Shown here in pieces: positions 25,214 through 34,615 of a stretch of 38,941 nucleotides of DNA (the first letter of the stretch is position 1; every line of letters starts with the position of its first letter). This DNA comes from a bacterium (GTDB lineage Bacteria; Verrucomicrobiota; Verrucomicrobiia; Opitutales; Opitutaceae): assembly GCA_021782105.1 (NCBI GenBank), contig JAJXVO010000005.1, forward strand, positions 1 to 38,941, in the 5' to 3' direction. The translations under genes were made by a program, and so were the position numbers. The notes beneath the pieces were generated by a model, which was not told where the DNA came from, did not search any database, and saw nothing but the letters and a program-made list of their open reading frames with translations.

Positions 25214-27567
25214 GCTCCGCCGTTTCGCTTTCGATTCTTCTGATCGAAGACAGCTGCGATCACGCCGAGCTGGTTCGCCGAGCCTTCGCGTCGTCACCGG
25301 AGCCGGTCGAACTCGCTCATGTCGAGTCGCTGAAGGCCGCGCGGGACCATCTCGACCGATTCACACCGAACCTGATCCTGTCGGACCTCCGGCTGCCCGA
25401 TGGCAGCGCCATCGATCTGCTGTCGAGCCTGGGCGGGGACACTCCCTGGCCGCTGATCGTGATGACCGGCCAGGGCGACGAGACGCTTGCCGTGCTGAGC
25501 CTGAAATCAGGGGCGTTGGAGTACCTCGTCAAATCGCCGGAGACGCTCCGAGACCTGCCGCGGACTGTCCAGAGGGTCTTGCGGCAATGGCAGCTGGCGG
25601 TGGAGCGGCGCGCCATGCAGGCCGCGCTCCGGGTCAGCGAGGAGCGGCTCCGCCTGGCCATGGAAGCCGCGCACGATGGACTTTGGGATTGGGACCTCTC
25701 GGCGGGTGCGGTCTACTGGAGTCCCAGAATGTATTCGATGCTGGGATACGAGCCCGGCGAGTTTCGCATCGCGCCGCTGCGTCTGCGAAGTCTCATTCAT
25801 GCCGACGACCTGAGAAAGCTGGTCCGCGGCAAGCCCTGGAGATCGCTCGTGGGCAGCGGGGGATTTTCGATCGAGTTTCGGATGCGGACGAAATCCGGCG
25901 CCTACAAATGGATAGGCTCGCGCGGCAAGCCTGTCGCGTGGGATACCGCTGGTCGTGTGGTGCGGCTGGTGGGCACGCACGTGGACATCGACGAGCGTCT
26001 GCGGTACGAGCACACGCTCCAGGAGAAGAGCGAGCGGCTGCACGCGTTGTTCGACGAGGCCAACGATGCGATCATCGTGACCGAGTTTGAGTCCCTGCGG
26101 ATCTCCGAGGTCAACGCGATGGCGGAGCGCCTGCTGGGATTGCCCCGCTCGACGCTGATCGGAATGCACGTCTCGAGCCTGCATCCCTCGGATGCCTGGG
26201 AAAAGTGCTCGAAGCTCCTGGATCGGGCCGGCCGGCAAGGGGCGAAGATCATCATGGAATCGGAGGTGATCTGTTCCGACCAGCGGCGCATTGCGGTGGA
26301 GATCAGCGCCAGCTGCATCAACCTGCCGGGCGGCCGACTGGTGCTTCAGGGCATCTATCGGGATCTGTCGGAGCGCAGGCATCTCGAGGCTCAACTTCGC
26401 CAGGCTCAGAAAATGGAGGCGATCGGCCAGCTGGCCGGTGGCGTCGCGCACGATTTCAACAACGTGCTTGCTGCGATCATGCTTCAATTGGGGCTCCTGC
26501 ACGCAGACAAGCGTCTGCCCCAGGAAATGCACGCCACGCTGGGGCTGCTCGAGGCCTCGACCAAGCGCGCCGCCGATCTCACCCGCCAGCTTCTGCTCTT
26601 CGGACGCCGGCAGCCCGCGAAATTTCAGCCCACCGATGTCGACGTCCTCTTGGCAAATCTGCTGAAGATGCTTCGGCGCCTTGTCGGCGAGCCCATTCAA
26701 TTGGTTTTTGCGGCGAAGCCCGACCATCACTGGATCCTGGCCGATCCGGGCATGATCGAGCAGGTGGTGATGAACATGGTTGTCAACGCCCGGGACGCGA
26801 TGCCGCAGGGCGGGCGCATCGCCATCGCGGTCGATCTGGTGGAGCGCCCGCCGACGGCGAATGAGAGCGAGCAGGGAGATCCGCAGCCGATCGATTTTGT
26901 GCGGCTGACGATCACCGACTCTGGTACCGGCATGGACGACACAATCAAAAGCCGCCTGTTCGAGCCGTTTTTTACCACCAAGGACCTTGGCAAGGGATCG
27001 GGTCTTGGACTCGCGACCGCGTACAGCATCGTCAAGCTGCACGATGGCTGGATCGACGTGGAAAGCACGGTGGGGAAGGGAAGCTGCTTCAGCGTGTTTC
27101 TGCCCTTCCACAATCCCGTTCGCGCCGCGATTGAATCGGGCGAGGCCGCGCAGACGGCCGAACACGGCCATGGCACCGTCCTCCTGGTCGAGGACGATTC
27201 CATCGTACGGACCTTCACCGCGCTTTCGCTGCGCCTGGTGGGGTATGTCGTGCTGGAGTCCCAGGACGGGCTCGAGGCCCGGAAGGTGTGGGAACGGGAA
27301 AAGGCCCGAATCACCGTGCTGCTCACCGATGTGGTGTTGCCGCAGGGTGTGACGGGCTGGGACCTCGCGATGGGGCTGCGCACCGAGAGACCCTCGCTTG
27401 CGGTGGTGTTGATGAGCGGCTACACGACGGATCTTCCGCAGCGCACGCTGGATTCCGCCAATCGCCTCGTTTTTCTTCAGAAGCCCTTCGACACGGTGAA
27501 GCTCACCCAGGCGATGCGGGCGGCGATTGGGAAAGTCTCCGAAGAGGAACCGTCGGCGATTGCGTAA
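25210..27567 (+). CDS. Hybrid histidine kinase, REC-PAS-PAS-HisKA-HATPase-REC
   Basis: 785 residues from the ATG at 25210 (overlaps the upstream stop, ATGA; GGGGA lies upstream). An N-terminal receiver (about 5-125) has LLIEDSCDHAELV, phospho-acceptor Asp in LILSDLRLPDGS and YLVKSPE. Two PAS domains follow, near 150 (RLAMEAAHDGLWDWDLSAG) and 275 (LHALFDEANDAIIVTE). The NtrB-type core has QLAGGVAHDFNNVLAAI with His414, NMVVNARDAMPQGG, DSGTGMDD and GSGLGLATAYSIV. A C-terminal receiver (about 660-775) has LVEDDSIVRT, LLTDVVLPQGVTG and LQKPFD. It is soluble, with no membrane segment. Its N-terminal receiver could accept phosphate from the preceding receiverless kinase, making this a relay node. 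It is the last gene of the cassette and converges with the fifth kinase. Confidence 0.92.
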   Translation: MSSAVSLSILLIEDSCDHAELVRRAFASSPEPVELAHVESLKAARDHLDRFTPNLILSDLRLPDGSAIDLLSSLGGDTPWPLIVMTGQGDETLAVLSLKSGALEYLVKSPETLRDLPRTVQRVLRQWQLAVERRAMQAALRVSEERLRLAMEAAHDGLWDWDLSAGAVYWSPRMYSMLGYEPGEFRIAPLRLRSLIHADDLRKLVRGKPWRSLVGSGGFSIEFRMRTKSGAYKWIGSRGKPVAWDTAGRVVRLVGTHVDIDERLRYEHTLQEKSERLHALFDEANDAIIVTEFESLRISEVNAMAERLLGLPRSTLIGMHVSSLHPSDAWEKCSKLLDRAGRQGAKIIMESEVICSDQRRIAVEISASCINLPGGRLVLQGIYRDLSERRHLEAQLRQAQKMEAIGQLAGGVAHDFNNVLAAIMLQLGLLHADKRLPQEMHATLGLLEASTKRAADLTRQLLLFGRRQPAKFQPTDVDVLLANLLKMLRRLVGEPIQLVFAAKPDHHWILADPGMIEQVVMNMVVNARDAMPQGGRIAIAVDLVERPPTANESEQGDPQPIDFVRLTITDSGTGMDDTIKSRLFEPFFTTKDLGKGSGLGLATAYSIVKLHDGWIDVESTVGKGSCFSVFLPFHNPVRAAIESGEAAQTAEHGHGTVLLVEDDSIVRTFTALSLRLVGYVVLESQDGLEARKVWEREKARITVLLTDVVLPQGVTGWDLAMGLRTERPSLAVVLMSGYTTDLPQRTLDSANRLVFLQKPFDTVKLTQAMRAAIGKVSEEEPSAIA

Positions 27568-27600
27568 TCGGATCCGTGAGACGGTCCTCTGCGAAGTCGG

Positions 27601-27619
27601 GCGTTGGCCCAACCAACGC
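27601..27619. terminator. Possible bidirectional terminator hairpin between convergent kinases
   Basis: GCGTTGG-CCCAA-CCAACGC forms a perfect 7-bp stem with a 5-base loop in the 80-bp gap between two convergent stop codons. There is no T-run on either side, so intrinsic termination is uncertain. Position is the main support. Confidence 0.35.
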
Positions 27620-27647
27620 GGTCGGATTTAAACCGCGGCCTTTGGGA

Positions 27648-30600
27648 TCAGGCGCTGCCAGAGCGTTCGGGAAGCAATGCGCGGATGGCGTCGAGGAGGG
27701 ATGCAACGGTGAAGGGCTTCCGCAAAAAGCCCGTCGGAGCCCCGCTCGACGAGATTTCCGCGACGCGGGCGTCGTCCGTCAGGCCACTCATCGCCAGGAT
27801 CTTCGCATCAGGGCGGATCGAGCGGACGATGCGGCCAAAGGCGACGCCGTCGAGTTTGGGCATGTCGAAGTCGGAGATCACCAGGGCAAAGTCCGGCGCT
27901 TGGGCCGAATAGAGCTCCGCCGCCTGCGCTCCGTCATCGGCCAGCGCGACCCGGTAGCCGTTTCGAGTGAGAATCGTGCTGACCATGTCGCGAATCGACT
28001 CTTCGTCGTCGACCACGAGGATGAGTTCATCGCGCCCTGTGGGGCCGGGGGCCAGGGCGACCGCGGTGTCGGGATCCTCCTTGGTTTCGGCGGCAGGGAG
28101 GTAGATGCGGATAAGGGTGCCGCGGCCGACCACGCTTTCGACCGTGACGAAGCCGCGGTGGGTCTCGACGATGCCACGCACCGTGGATAGGCCGAGGCCC
28201 GTGCCCTTGCCGGCTCCCTTGGTGCTGAAGAACGGATCCCAAATGTGGGGAAGAACCTCGGGTGCGATCCCGGTACCGGTGTCTTCCACATCGAGCACGA
28301 GCCACGACCCCGGTTTGGCACCCTCGATGAGTGCGGCGGCTTGGGCATCGAGCACCAGGTTGGCGGCGCGCAGGTGGAGGGTGCCGCCCGCGGGCATGGC
28401 GTCGCGGGCGTTGACGCAGAGATTGAGCAGCACCTGGTGGATCTGGGTGGGATTCGCGAGCACAGGCCACAGGTCGCTGGGAATCTCGTCGTTCAGGACG
28501 ATCGATTTGGGAAAGGTCTCCGTGATGACGCTCACAATGTCGCGTGCGAGATGCTTGATCTGGACGACGCGGTGTTCGCCGCTGATGCCGTGTGCGAAAC
28601 CGAAGATCTGGCGCGCGAGCCCCGCCCCCCGCTCCGTGCAGCGTTCCAGGGTATTGAGCATCCGGATATCGGATGGGAGCGACGCATGCTCGCGGAGGAT
28701 CGGGACGGCCATGCTCATTGGGGCGAGCACGTTGTTGAGGTCGTGTGCGATGCCGGCCGCCAGCATCCCGATGCTCTCCAGGCGCTGGGAGCGGAGGAAT
28801 TTCTCCTCGAGATTCTTTTGCTCGGTGATGTCGGTGCTGATGCACAGGCGACCGGAGGGGCGCCCCTGTTCGTCGCGGAGCATGGTGATGCTCGTCTCGA
28901 TCACGATGGGCTGGCCTGCGGGGTCTCGTCCCTGGATTTCCCCGCGCCAGTTGTCCGGACGGGCGAGCGCGGCGAGAATGTCGGATTCGGAGCGCGCGCC
29001 GCCGAGGGCGAACACCTTGGTCACGGGTTGGCTCAAAATCTCGGCGGCGGTCTTGCCGAAGAGCCGTTCCGCGCCGTGGTTCCAGAAGGTGATGCGGCCC
29101 TCGAGATTGCAGGCCAGGATCGCCTCGTTCGCCTTGTCGAGCAGCTCGGCCTGCTCACGGATTTGTCGCTCGCGTGCCTTGCGCTCGGTGATGTCGTGAA
29201 AAACCATGCTGGTGCGCAGTCCCTCGTCGGTCAGGTAGACGACCGAGGCGAGTTCGGCTTCGAAGCGGGAGCCGTCGCCGCGTACCAAGGTGAGTTCGCC
29301 GGCGGCCCGGCCGGCGTGTTGACGCTGTTCCAGCAACTCGGCAAGCCGTGGGTCGTCGCGTGCGACGATTTCGCTGCGCTCGGTGCGCCGCAACTGCTCC
29401 AGTGAGCGTCCCAACAGACGGCAGGCGGCTGGGTTGGCCCCCATGATTTGGCCTGCGGAGGAGGTGACGAGAAAACCGTCGAGGCTGTTTTCGAACAGGG
29501 CCCGGAATTGGGCTTCGCTCGTGCGAAGCGCAGCCTCTGCCTGCTTTCGATCCGTGATATCGTTGGCCAGGCCCATGATGCGGATCACCCGGCCCTGGGC
29601 ATCGCACATCGACGCAAAGGAGATGCTGACATCGATGATCCTTCCATCGCGCCGCCTTCTGCGTGTCTCTTGGAATTGAACCGACTCGCCGCGCATCAGT
29701 TGTTGGTGGATCTCCCGCGTCTCCTCCTCCATCCCGGGCGGAACGGTTGGGAGGGGTTTGCCGAGCACATCCGCCGCGGGCCAGCCAAACATCGACTCGG
29801 CGGCAGGATTCCACAGTTCGATATTGCCCGAGCAATCGAGGACGACGATCGACGCGGGTGAGCATGCCACCAGGGTGGCGAGGCGCTCATTGGCATCGCG
29901 CACTGCCGCTTCGTTGGCGAGATGTTCGAGGCCGAAGCGGATGTCGCTCGTCACCTCTTCGAGCAGGGCGATTTCCTTTTCGGCGAACCCACCTGCCTCC
30001 GCGGCGTAGACCGTGAGGGAGTACAAGGGATGCCCGCCCATCAGGACGGGCAACGAAATCGAAGCCTGAAACCCCGCGACTGCCGCCTTCTCGCGCCAGG
30101 GCAGTGTCCGAGGATCGTCGAAAAAGGCGTTGCACACGTAGGTGCGGCCCTCGTGCAGGGCCACGCCGGAAGGACCTCTCCCGGTCGGCGAGTTCTGGGA
30201 CGAAATGTGGATGGATGTCAGGTAATTCGTATCATCGCCATAACGTGCAATCGGCACGATCTGATGGGAGGTTGGCTCGTCCTGGCCAATCCAGGCCATC
30301 TTGAAACCGCCGTCGACGACCAGCGCCTTGCAGACTGCTCCGAGCAGGTCGTTCTGCGTGCGAGCCTGGACGATCGCGTGGTTGACCTGACTGAGTGCGG
30401 CATAGATTCGGTTGAGCCTCTGGATTTGGCGTTCGTGCACTTTTCGTTGCGAGACGTCGCGGCAGATGCGCAGCTTGAATGGGGCGCCTCCCAGCTCGAA
30501 TGAAGAGCCGATGATTTCCACCGGGAAGGAGGTCCCGTCTTTCCTGCGGTGAATCGCTTCAAAAACCACTCCGTCGGCGGCCTGTTGGGTCCCGGTGGAG

Positions 30601-32483
30601 TCGGCTGCGGACGTGCTGTTCCCTTCGGAGAGGCTGCCTGCCGACGGAAGAGCCCGCAGTTCTTCGATCGTATAGCCGTAGGCTGAAACGGCACGTTTGT
30701 TGGCTTCGAGAATACGGTCCTGAGCGTCGGAGAGCAGGATGATGTCGTTTGCGTGCTGCATCACGAGCGCCAGTCGTTTAGCCGCAGCGGTCTGGGATTT
30801 TTCCGCGATGAATGCGGTCCTGAGGATCGCATTGCTGCGGGAACGCCAGATCATCCCCGCCCCGAACGCGCCTGCGCACAAGGCGGCGATGGTGACGAAG
30901 GCCACGGTGGATGCCTCTCTTCGGAGAGGCGCGTTGAATTCGGACAATGGCAGCTGCACGATCACCGTCCAGGGGGTGTCGGGAACCGGGAGGCCGACGC
31001 CGACTTCCTGACGTCCGTCGTTGACGAGGCCAAGTTCCGGCGTTTCCGCCTTGCCTGAGATGAACGGAGTAATCGGTCGGTGGATACCGTTGGCGGACGT
31101 CGTGCCTGGCTCATCCACGTACAGCAGGCGATCACCGCTGCGGTATGCGAGATGGGTTTCAATTTGGTTTTGTTCGCCCGTCCAACTGAGGGCGAAGCGC
31201 AGCAGGGAGATCGGGGGAGTGAGGGAAACGACGAGGTTGCCGACTCCCGGGCCTCCGACGTTGTCCGGAATCGGGGCCGCAAGTTCGAGATGGGCGAGTC
31301 CGGCGCGGGACTGCCGGAAATTGACGGTGCGGGCATCGCGGGCGAGGTCCGCCGAGCGCATGAGGGAAATGTCCGAGGGGGGGACGGCCGCGTCAGCGGG
31401 GGCGGTGGCGATCAATTGCCGCCGGCGGTCGAACAGCGCCACGAACTCGAAGGTGTGAGTGCTTCGGATCTCGCGCACCCAGGACTCCAACCCCGTCCGT
31501 GTGTGGCCGTCGTTTGGCTGCTGGTCGAGCTTCGTGAGGGCCTGCGCGAGATACGGAGTTCGTGCGAGCAGGCGGAGGTCGCGCAGGTGTTCCTCGCGCC
31601 AGGAGGCAATCTGATCGACCTCGAGGCGTGCCACTTCCCGCAGGCGGTTCGCGACATGCGCCCGTTGTTGAGCCTGCTCGAAACGCAGGTAGAACGAGGC
31701 GATCACCGTCACCGCGAGGAGGACCGCGACGCTGGTCACGATAAAGACGCGCTGTTCCCGGAGCGGAGGAGCCGGCGAATCGGGGTCGGGCGGAGATCCG
31801 AAGATCAGGGCATGCAGGCGCTGGTCGATGCCTCCTTCGAGGAGAAATGCGATGTTGACGTTGAGAAAGGCGATCGATGTCAGGAGGGCCACGGGCACGA
31901 GCTGTCCTCCATAAAACAGGGGTGTGCCCGTCGAGTAGGCGAGGACCGTGATCGCCGAGAAACCGCCGGCCAGCAGGGCCGCGATTTTGCCGGCGGTCCG
32001 CAACGACCTGCGCTGTGAACCTGTCGGCATCTGCGAGAGCAGGCTGAGCGCTCCGAGCAGAAAGAGAGAGGCGGTAAACGGGGACATTTGCCCCACTGGA
32101 AGGCCCTGGACGGAGGCGGAAACGCCCGCGAGCCTGCGCTCCCAGGGGGAGTCCAACCCGAATGCATTTTGAAGCAGGACCAGGCTAGAGACTGAAGCAA
32201 TCAGGACGGCGATCGCCCACACGAGGATTTTGGCGGTCCGATAGGGAGGACGACTCCTCTCAAGGGCCAGCGCCAGGCTCAAAAGCAATAGTCCCAGGGC
32301 TGTGCTCGGAGCGACCGGAACGGTGTGATCGACGACCGCCGCCAAGTTCCAATCCCCTTTCGACCATACCCACAACGAATAGGCCGCGATAAATGCCGTC
32401 GCGGTGATGCACACGAAAGTAAGCGTACGCTGAAATCGTAGCCCGGGGATGTGAGCCGGTGGACTGAGTGGGGGGGGCCTCAT
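27648..32483 (-). CDS. Very large membrane hybrid histidine kinase (MASE-like/extracytoplasmic sensor-PAS-GAF-PAS3-HisKA-HATPase-REC)
   Basis: 1611 residues. The N-terminus (about 20-240) has six or so hydrophobic helices (MASE-like). After another helix near 250 there is an extracytoplasmic region (about 265-535), Cache-like in layout (ending TPWTVIVQLPLSEFNAPLRR), closed by a helix near 545. The cytoplasmic part has a PAS (about 565-690), a GAF (about 690-850, NRIYAALSQVNHAIVQARTQ) and PAS domains near 860, 990 and 1110. The kinase core is MLAAGIAHDLNNVLAPM with His1247, NLCVNARDAMPAGG, DTGTGIAPEV and GTGLGLSTVRG; the receiver (about 1486-1605) has VVDDEESIRD, ISDFDMPKLDG and RKPF. The GAF and kinase halves closely resemble the 1516-residue kinase in the opposing cassette, so they are likely paralogues. 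The start at 32483 has no Shine-Dalgarno sequence. Confidence 0.9.
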   Translation of the reverse strand: MRPPPLSPPAHIPGLRFQRTLTFVCITATAFIAAYSLWVWSKGDWNLAAVVDHTVPVAPSTALGLLLLSLALALERSRPPYRTAKILVWAIAVLIASVSSLVLLQNAFGLDSPWERRLAGVSASVQGLPVGQMSPFTASLFLLGALSLLSQMPTGSQRRSLRTAGKIAALLAGGFSAITVLAYSTGTPLFYGGQLVPVALLTSIAFLNVNIAFLLEGGIDQRLHALIFGSPPDPDSPAPPLREQRVFIVTSVAVLLAVTVIASFYLRFEQAQQRAHVANRLREVARLEVDQIASWREEHLRDLRLLARTPYLAQALTKLDQQPNDGHTRTGLESWVREIRSTHTFEFVALFDRRRQLIATAPADAAVPPSDISLMRSADLARDARTVNFRQSRAGLAHLELAAPIPDNVGGPGVGNLVVSLTPPISLLRFALSWTGEQNQIETHLAYRSGDRLLYVDEPGTTSANGIHRPITPFISGKAETPELGLVNDGRQEVGVGLPVPDTPWTVIVQLPLSEFNAPLRREASTVAFVTIAALCAGAFGAGMIWRSRSNAILRTAFIAEKSQTAAAKRLALVMQHANDIILLSDAQDRILEANKRAVSAYGYTIEELRALPSAGSLSEGNSTSAADSTGTQQAADGVVFEAIHRRKDGTSFPVEIIGSSFELGGAPFKLRICRDVSQRKVHERQIQRLNRIYAALSQVNHAIVQARTQNDLLGAVCKALVVDGGFKMAWIGQDEPTSHQIVPIARYGDDTNYLTSIHISSQNSPTGRGPSGVALHEGRTYVCNAFFDDPRTLPWREKAAVAGFQASISLPVLMGGHPLYSLTVYAAEAGGFAEKEIALLEEVTSDIRFGLEHLANEAAVRDANERLATLVACSPASIVVLDCSGNIELWNPAAESMFGWPAADVLGKPLPTVPPGMEEETREIHQQLMRGESVQFQETRRRRRDGRIIDVSISFASMCDAQGRVIRIMGLANDITDRKQAEAALRTSEAQFRALFENSLDGFLVTSSAGQIMGANPAACRLLGRSLEQLRRTERSEIVARDDPRLAELLEQRQHAGRAAGELTLVRGDGSRFEAELASVVYLTDEGLRTSMVFHDITERKARERQIREQAELLDKANEAILACNLEGRITFWNHGAERLFGKTAAEILSQPVTKVFALGGARSESDILAALARPDNWRGEIQGRDPAGQPIVIETSITMLRDEQGRPSGRLCISTDITEQKNLEEKFLRSQRLESIGMLAAGIAHDLNNVLAPMSMAVPILREHASLPSDIRMLNTLERCTERGAGLARQIFGFAHGISGEHRVVQIKHLARDIVSVITETFPKSIVLNDEIPSDLWPVLANPTQIHQVLLNLCVNARDAMPAGGTLHLRAANLVLDAQAAALIEGAKPGSWLVLDVEDTGTGIAPEVLPHIWDPFFSTKGAGKGTGLGLSTVRGIVETHRGFVTVESVVGRGTLIRIYLPAAETKEDPDTAVALAPGPTGRDELILVVDDEESIRDMVSTILTRNGYRVALADDGAQAAELYSAQAPDFALVISDFDMPKLDGVAFGRIVRSIRPDAKILAMSGLTDDARVAEISSSGAPTGFLRKPFTVASLLDAIRALLPERSGSA

Positions 32484-32533
32484 TGGCTTGGCAGCTACAC
32501 CCTGATGATCGCTGCAGGGTTTTGGATAAACGA

Positions 32534-32548
32534 GGGCAAAAATTACCC
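32534..32548. promoter_or_regulatory. Imperfect palindrome upstream of the fifth kinase
   Basis: GGGCAAAAATTACCC, one mismatched pair in each arm of six around a three-base centre, about 50 bp upstream of the kinase start codon. It is in the right place for an operator, followed further upstream by a run of seven T on the plus strand (A-run on the coding strand). Its function is unproven. Confidence 0.3.
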
Positions 32549-32718
32549 AGTGGGAGCAGGTTGGGTCTTTTTTTGAGTTCAGTTCAACGCCGTCGAATAT
32601 CGAAAAATCGGTGGCCGATCGGGATTTTCAGCCCTGGTCTCAGACGCCCAAACCCCGCGCGCGCGGCGCCTTTTGGGAGCAAGCCCTGCAACGGACCTTT
32701 ACGCGCTCGGATCGACGC

Positions 32719-33438
32719 TCACTGGGCGTCGGCTTTGCGCGCGACGTATACCGTGCTCGCCGAGTTTCGGTCGAGAATCGGATTGGGAAAGGACACAACC
32801 TCCGCCCGCACGGTGGCGAAGACCGATTTCAAAAGCCCCAGAAATTCCTCATCCGGCGGGTCGTCCGACCACATCGCGAATACGCCGCCGGGATGGAGTT
32901 GCGATGCCAGTGCTCCGAGGCCCTCGCGCGAATAGAAAGCGGCGTGGCGCGCGTGCAGCAGATTGCGCGGCGAATGATCAATGTCCAACAGCACTGCGTG
33001 GAAATGCCGCCCTGCGTCGAAACCCGCCGGAGCCGTCGCCAGCTCAAAGAAGTCGCCGTGCATCAGACGGCAGCGGGCGTCGGACGTGAGCCGGGGGCCG
33101 AGTGGAACCAGGCCGCGTTGATGCCAGCCGATGACGGGTTTTAGAAAATCGATCACCACCAGCGACCGGACTTCCTTGTGGGCCAGCGCGGCGACTGCGG
33201 TGTAGCCCAGCCCGAGTCCTCCCACGACCACGTCGCTTGGCGTGGCGCCGAGTTCGGCCAGACCCAGATCCGCCACGGCATCCTCGACATCGTGAAACAT
33301 GCTCGTCATCAGAAACGCATCGCCGAGCTTTACTTCGAAGACTTCGAGATCTCCCAGCATCGCCACACGCTTTCGGCGCAGGGAAAGTTCGCCGAGGGGG
33401 GTCTGCTGGAAGTCCAATTCCTCGAAATATTTGCTCAT
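32719..33438 (-). CDS. Spermidine-synthase-like (SAM-binding Rossmann fold) protein
   Basis: 239 residues from the ATG at 33438 (MSKYFEELDFQQTPLGELSL), chosen because GGAG lies four bases upstream; the longer open frame before it is Arg/Pro-rich and looks non-coding. The protein has the small N-terminal strands of spermidine-synthase relatives, LMTSMFHDVEDAVADLGL, the SAM/dcSAM-binding glycine loop VVVGGLGLGYTAVAAL (about 90-105), VIDFLKPVIGW, the acidic motif LLDIDHSPRNLL, and LHPGGVFAMWSDDPPD near the end. It lacks the usual polyamine-binding GGGDGG motif of true SpeE, so an orphan methyltransferase-type role is as likely as polyamine synthesis. It lies on the same strand as the downstream kinase and upstream tlpA-like gene, with gaps of about 180-235 bp. 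Confidence 0.72.
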   Translation of the reverse strand: MSKYFEELDFQQTPLGELSLRRKRVAMLGDLEVFEVKLGDAFLMTSMFHDVEDAVADLGLAELGATPSDVVVGGLGLGYTAVAALAHKEVRSLVVIDFLKPVIGWHQRGLVPLGPRLTSDARCRLMHGDFFELATAPAGFDAGRHFHAVLLDIDHSPRNLLHARHAAFYSREGLGALASQLHPGGVFAMWSDDPPDEEFLGLLKSVFATVRAEVVSFPNPILDRNSASTVYVARKADAQ

Positions 33439-33620
33439 CGGACTCCGACGGTACCGGGGGCCGAGCCGAAGGCACGCGCCGATTTCCATCCACATGCGCA
33501 CGCGGCGGGACCGGACCTCCCGGAGATCCGGCGCATTGAGCGTCGGGCGGCTCTGCACCCGGCGATGAGCGAAGGGCCGATCTTCGGAGACGCGGCCCGA
33601 AAACGGGCACTCCCGTCCGC

Positions 33621-34505
33621 TCAGCTCTTGGCGGCGAGTAGCTCGGCCAGCTTTGCGGCGAGGGCGGGGCCCCGGAGGTCGCGGGCGACGATCTTGCCGT
33701 CGCCGTCGAGCAGGAACGTGGACGGGATCGACTGGATGCCGTACGCGGCGGCCATCTTGTTCTGCCAGCCCTGTCCGTCGAAGTATTGGGACCAAGTCAT
33801 GCCGTTGTCCTTCATGAAGGCGACCAGCTTGGCGCGGTCGCTGTCCAGGCTGACGCCGATGATGTCAAAGCCCTTGGAGTGATATTTCTGATACGCCGCG
33901 ACCACGTTGGGCAGTTCGGCTCGGCAGGGGGGGCACCAGGTGGCCCAGAAGTCGACCAGGACAACCTTGCCCTTGTAGGCGGCCAGATTGAGCGGCGCGC
34001 CGTTGAGGTCCTTTTCCTGGAACGCGGGGAAGGGTTTTCCAATCGCGAGGCGGGAGTCCGCGGCGGCTTTCTTCTCAAGCATCGCGACGAGGTTGTTCAA
34101 CTTGACGGCCAGCGGGGTGCCGGCGACGGCGGTGATTTCCTGCTTCAGGATGGCGACGCCCTTGGGCTCGTCGTTGAGGACTTCCAGGTAAAGGCGGGCT
34201 TCCATGATGCCGATCCAGGCGACGGATTCGGACTTGTCGCCGGCGTACTTGGCGCGGAGTGCATCGAATTCCTTCAATTCCGGCGCCAGGGCCGCTTCGG
34301 TGCTCTGTCCGGCCTTGAGTTTGGCCTGCACCTTTTCGATGAGCGCCGACAGGTCGTTGTGCACGGCCAATTCGGCCGGAGTCATGGCCGGTTCCTGCGC
34401 CTTGGCGGGAGCCGTTTGGGCCGGCTCGGCGCGGACGCCGGCGGGAAGCGCGAGGATCGCAAGGAGGGTCAGCACTGCGGTGCCGAAGGAGCGGAACGTG
34501 GTCAT
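33621..34505 (-). CDS. Secreted TlpA-type thioredoxin-family protein
   Basis: 294 residues from the ATG at 34505, with signal peptide MTTFRSFGTAVLTLLAILAL ending near VRA. A helical N-terminal segment (about 40-150, Ala/Lys/Glu-rich) precedes a TlpA/ResA-like domain: IGKPFPAFQEKDLNGAPLNL, VVLVDFWATWCPPCRAELPN with Cys191 and Cys194, GFDIIGVSLDSDRAKL and the cis-Pro segment YGIQSIPSTFLLDGDGK. WCPPC enzymes of this type are periplasmic thiol-disulfide reductants, often for cytochrome c maturation or metallocentre assembly; no such genes are adjacent. The helical N-terminal half is longer than in ResA and may mediate protein contacts. The next gene upstream (hypothetical) is 110 bp away on the same strand. 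Confidence 0.88.
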   Translation of the reverse strand: MTTFRSFGTAVLTLLAILALPAGVRAEPAQTAPAKAQEPAMTPAELAVHNDLSALIEKVQAKLKAGQSTEAALAPELKEFDALRAKYAGDKSESVAWIGIMEARLYLEVLNDEPKGVAILKQEITAVAGTPLAVKLNNLVAMLEKKAAADSRLAIGKPFPAFQEKDLNGAPLNLAAYKGKVVLVDFWATWCPPCRAELPNVVAAYQKYHSKGFDIIGVSLDSDRAKLVAFMKDNGMTWSQYFDGQGWQNKMAAAYGIQSIPSTFLLDGDGKIVARDLRGPALAAKLAELLAAKS

Positions 34506-34615
34506 GGCGCCGATGCATGCAGAAAACCGGCGCGGAAGCACGTCCGAAGCGGCAGGATTTGCCAGGCCCCGGAGTGCGGAGCGCCGCCAGACCAATCGGG
34601 CAGGTGAGGGGGAGC

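Noticed and set aside
25507-27612. A long open frame antisense to the REC-PAS kinase
   Set aside because: Same GC-driven shadow; low-complexity charged translation and no start site or family motif.
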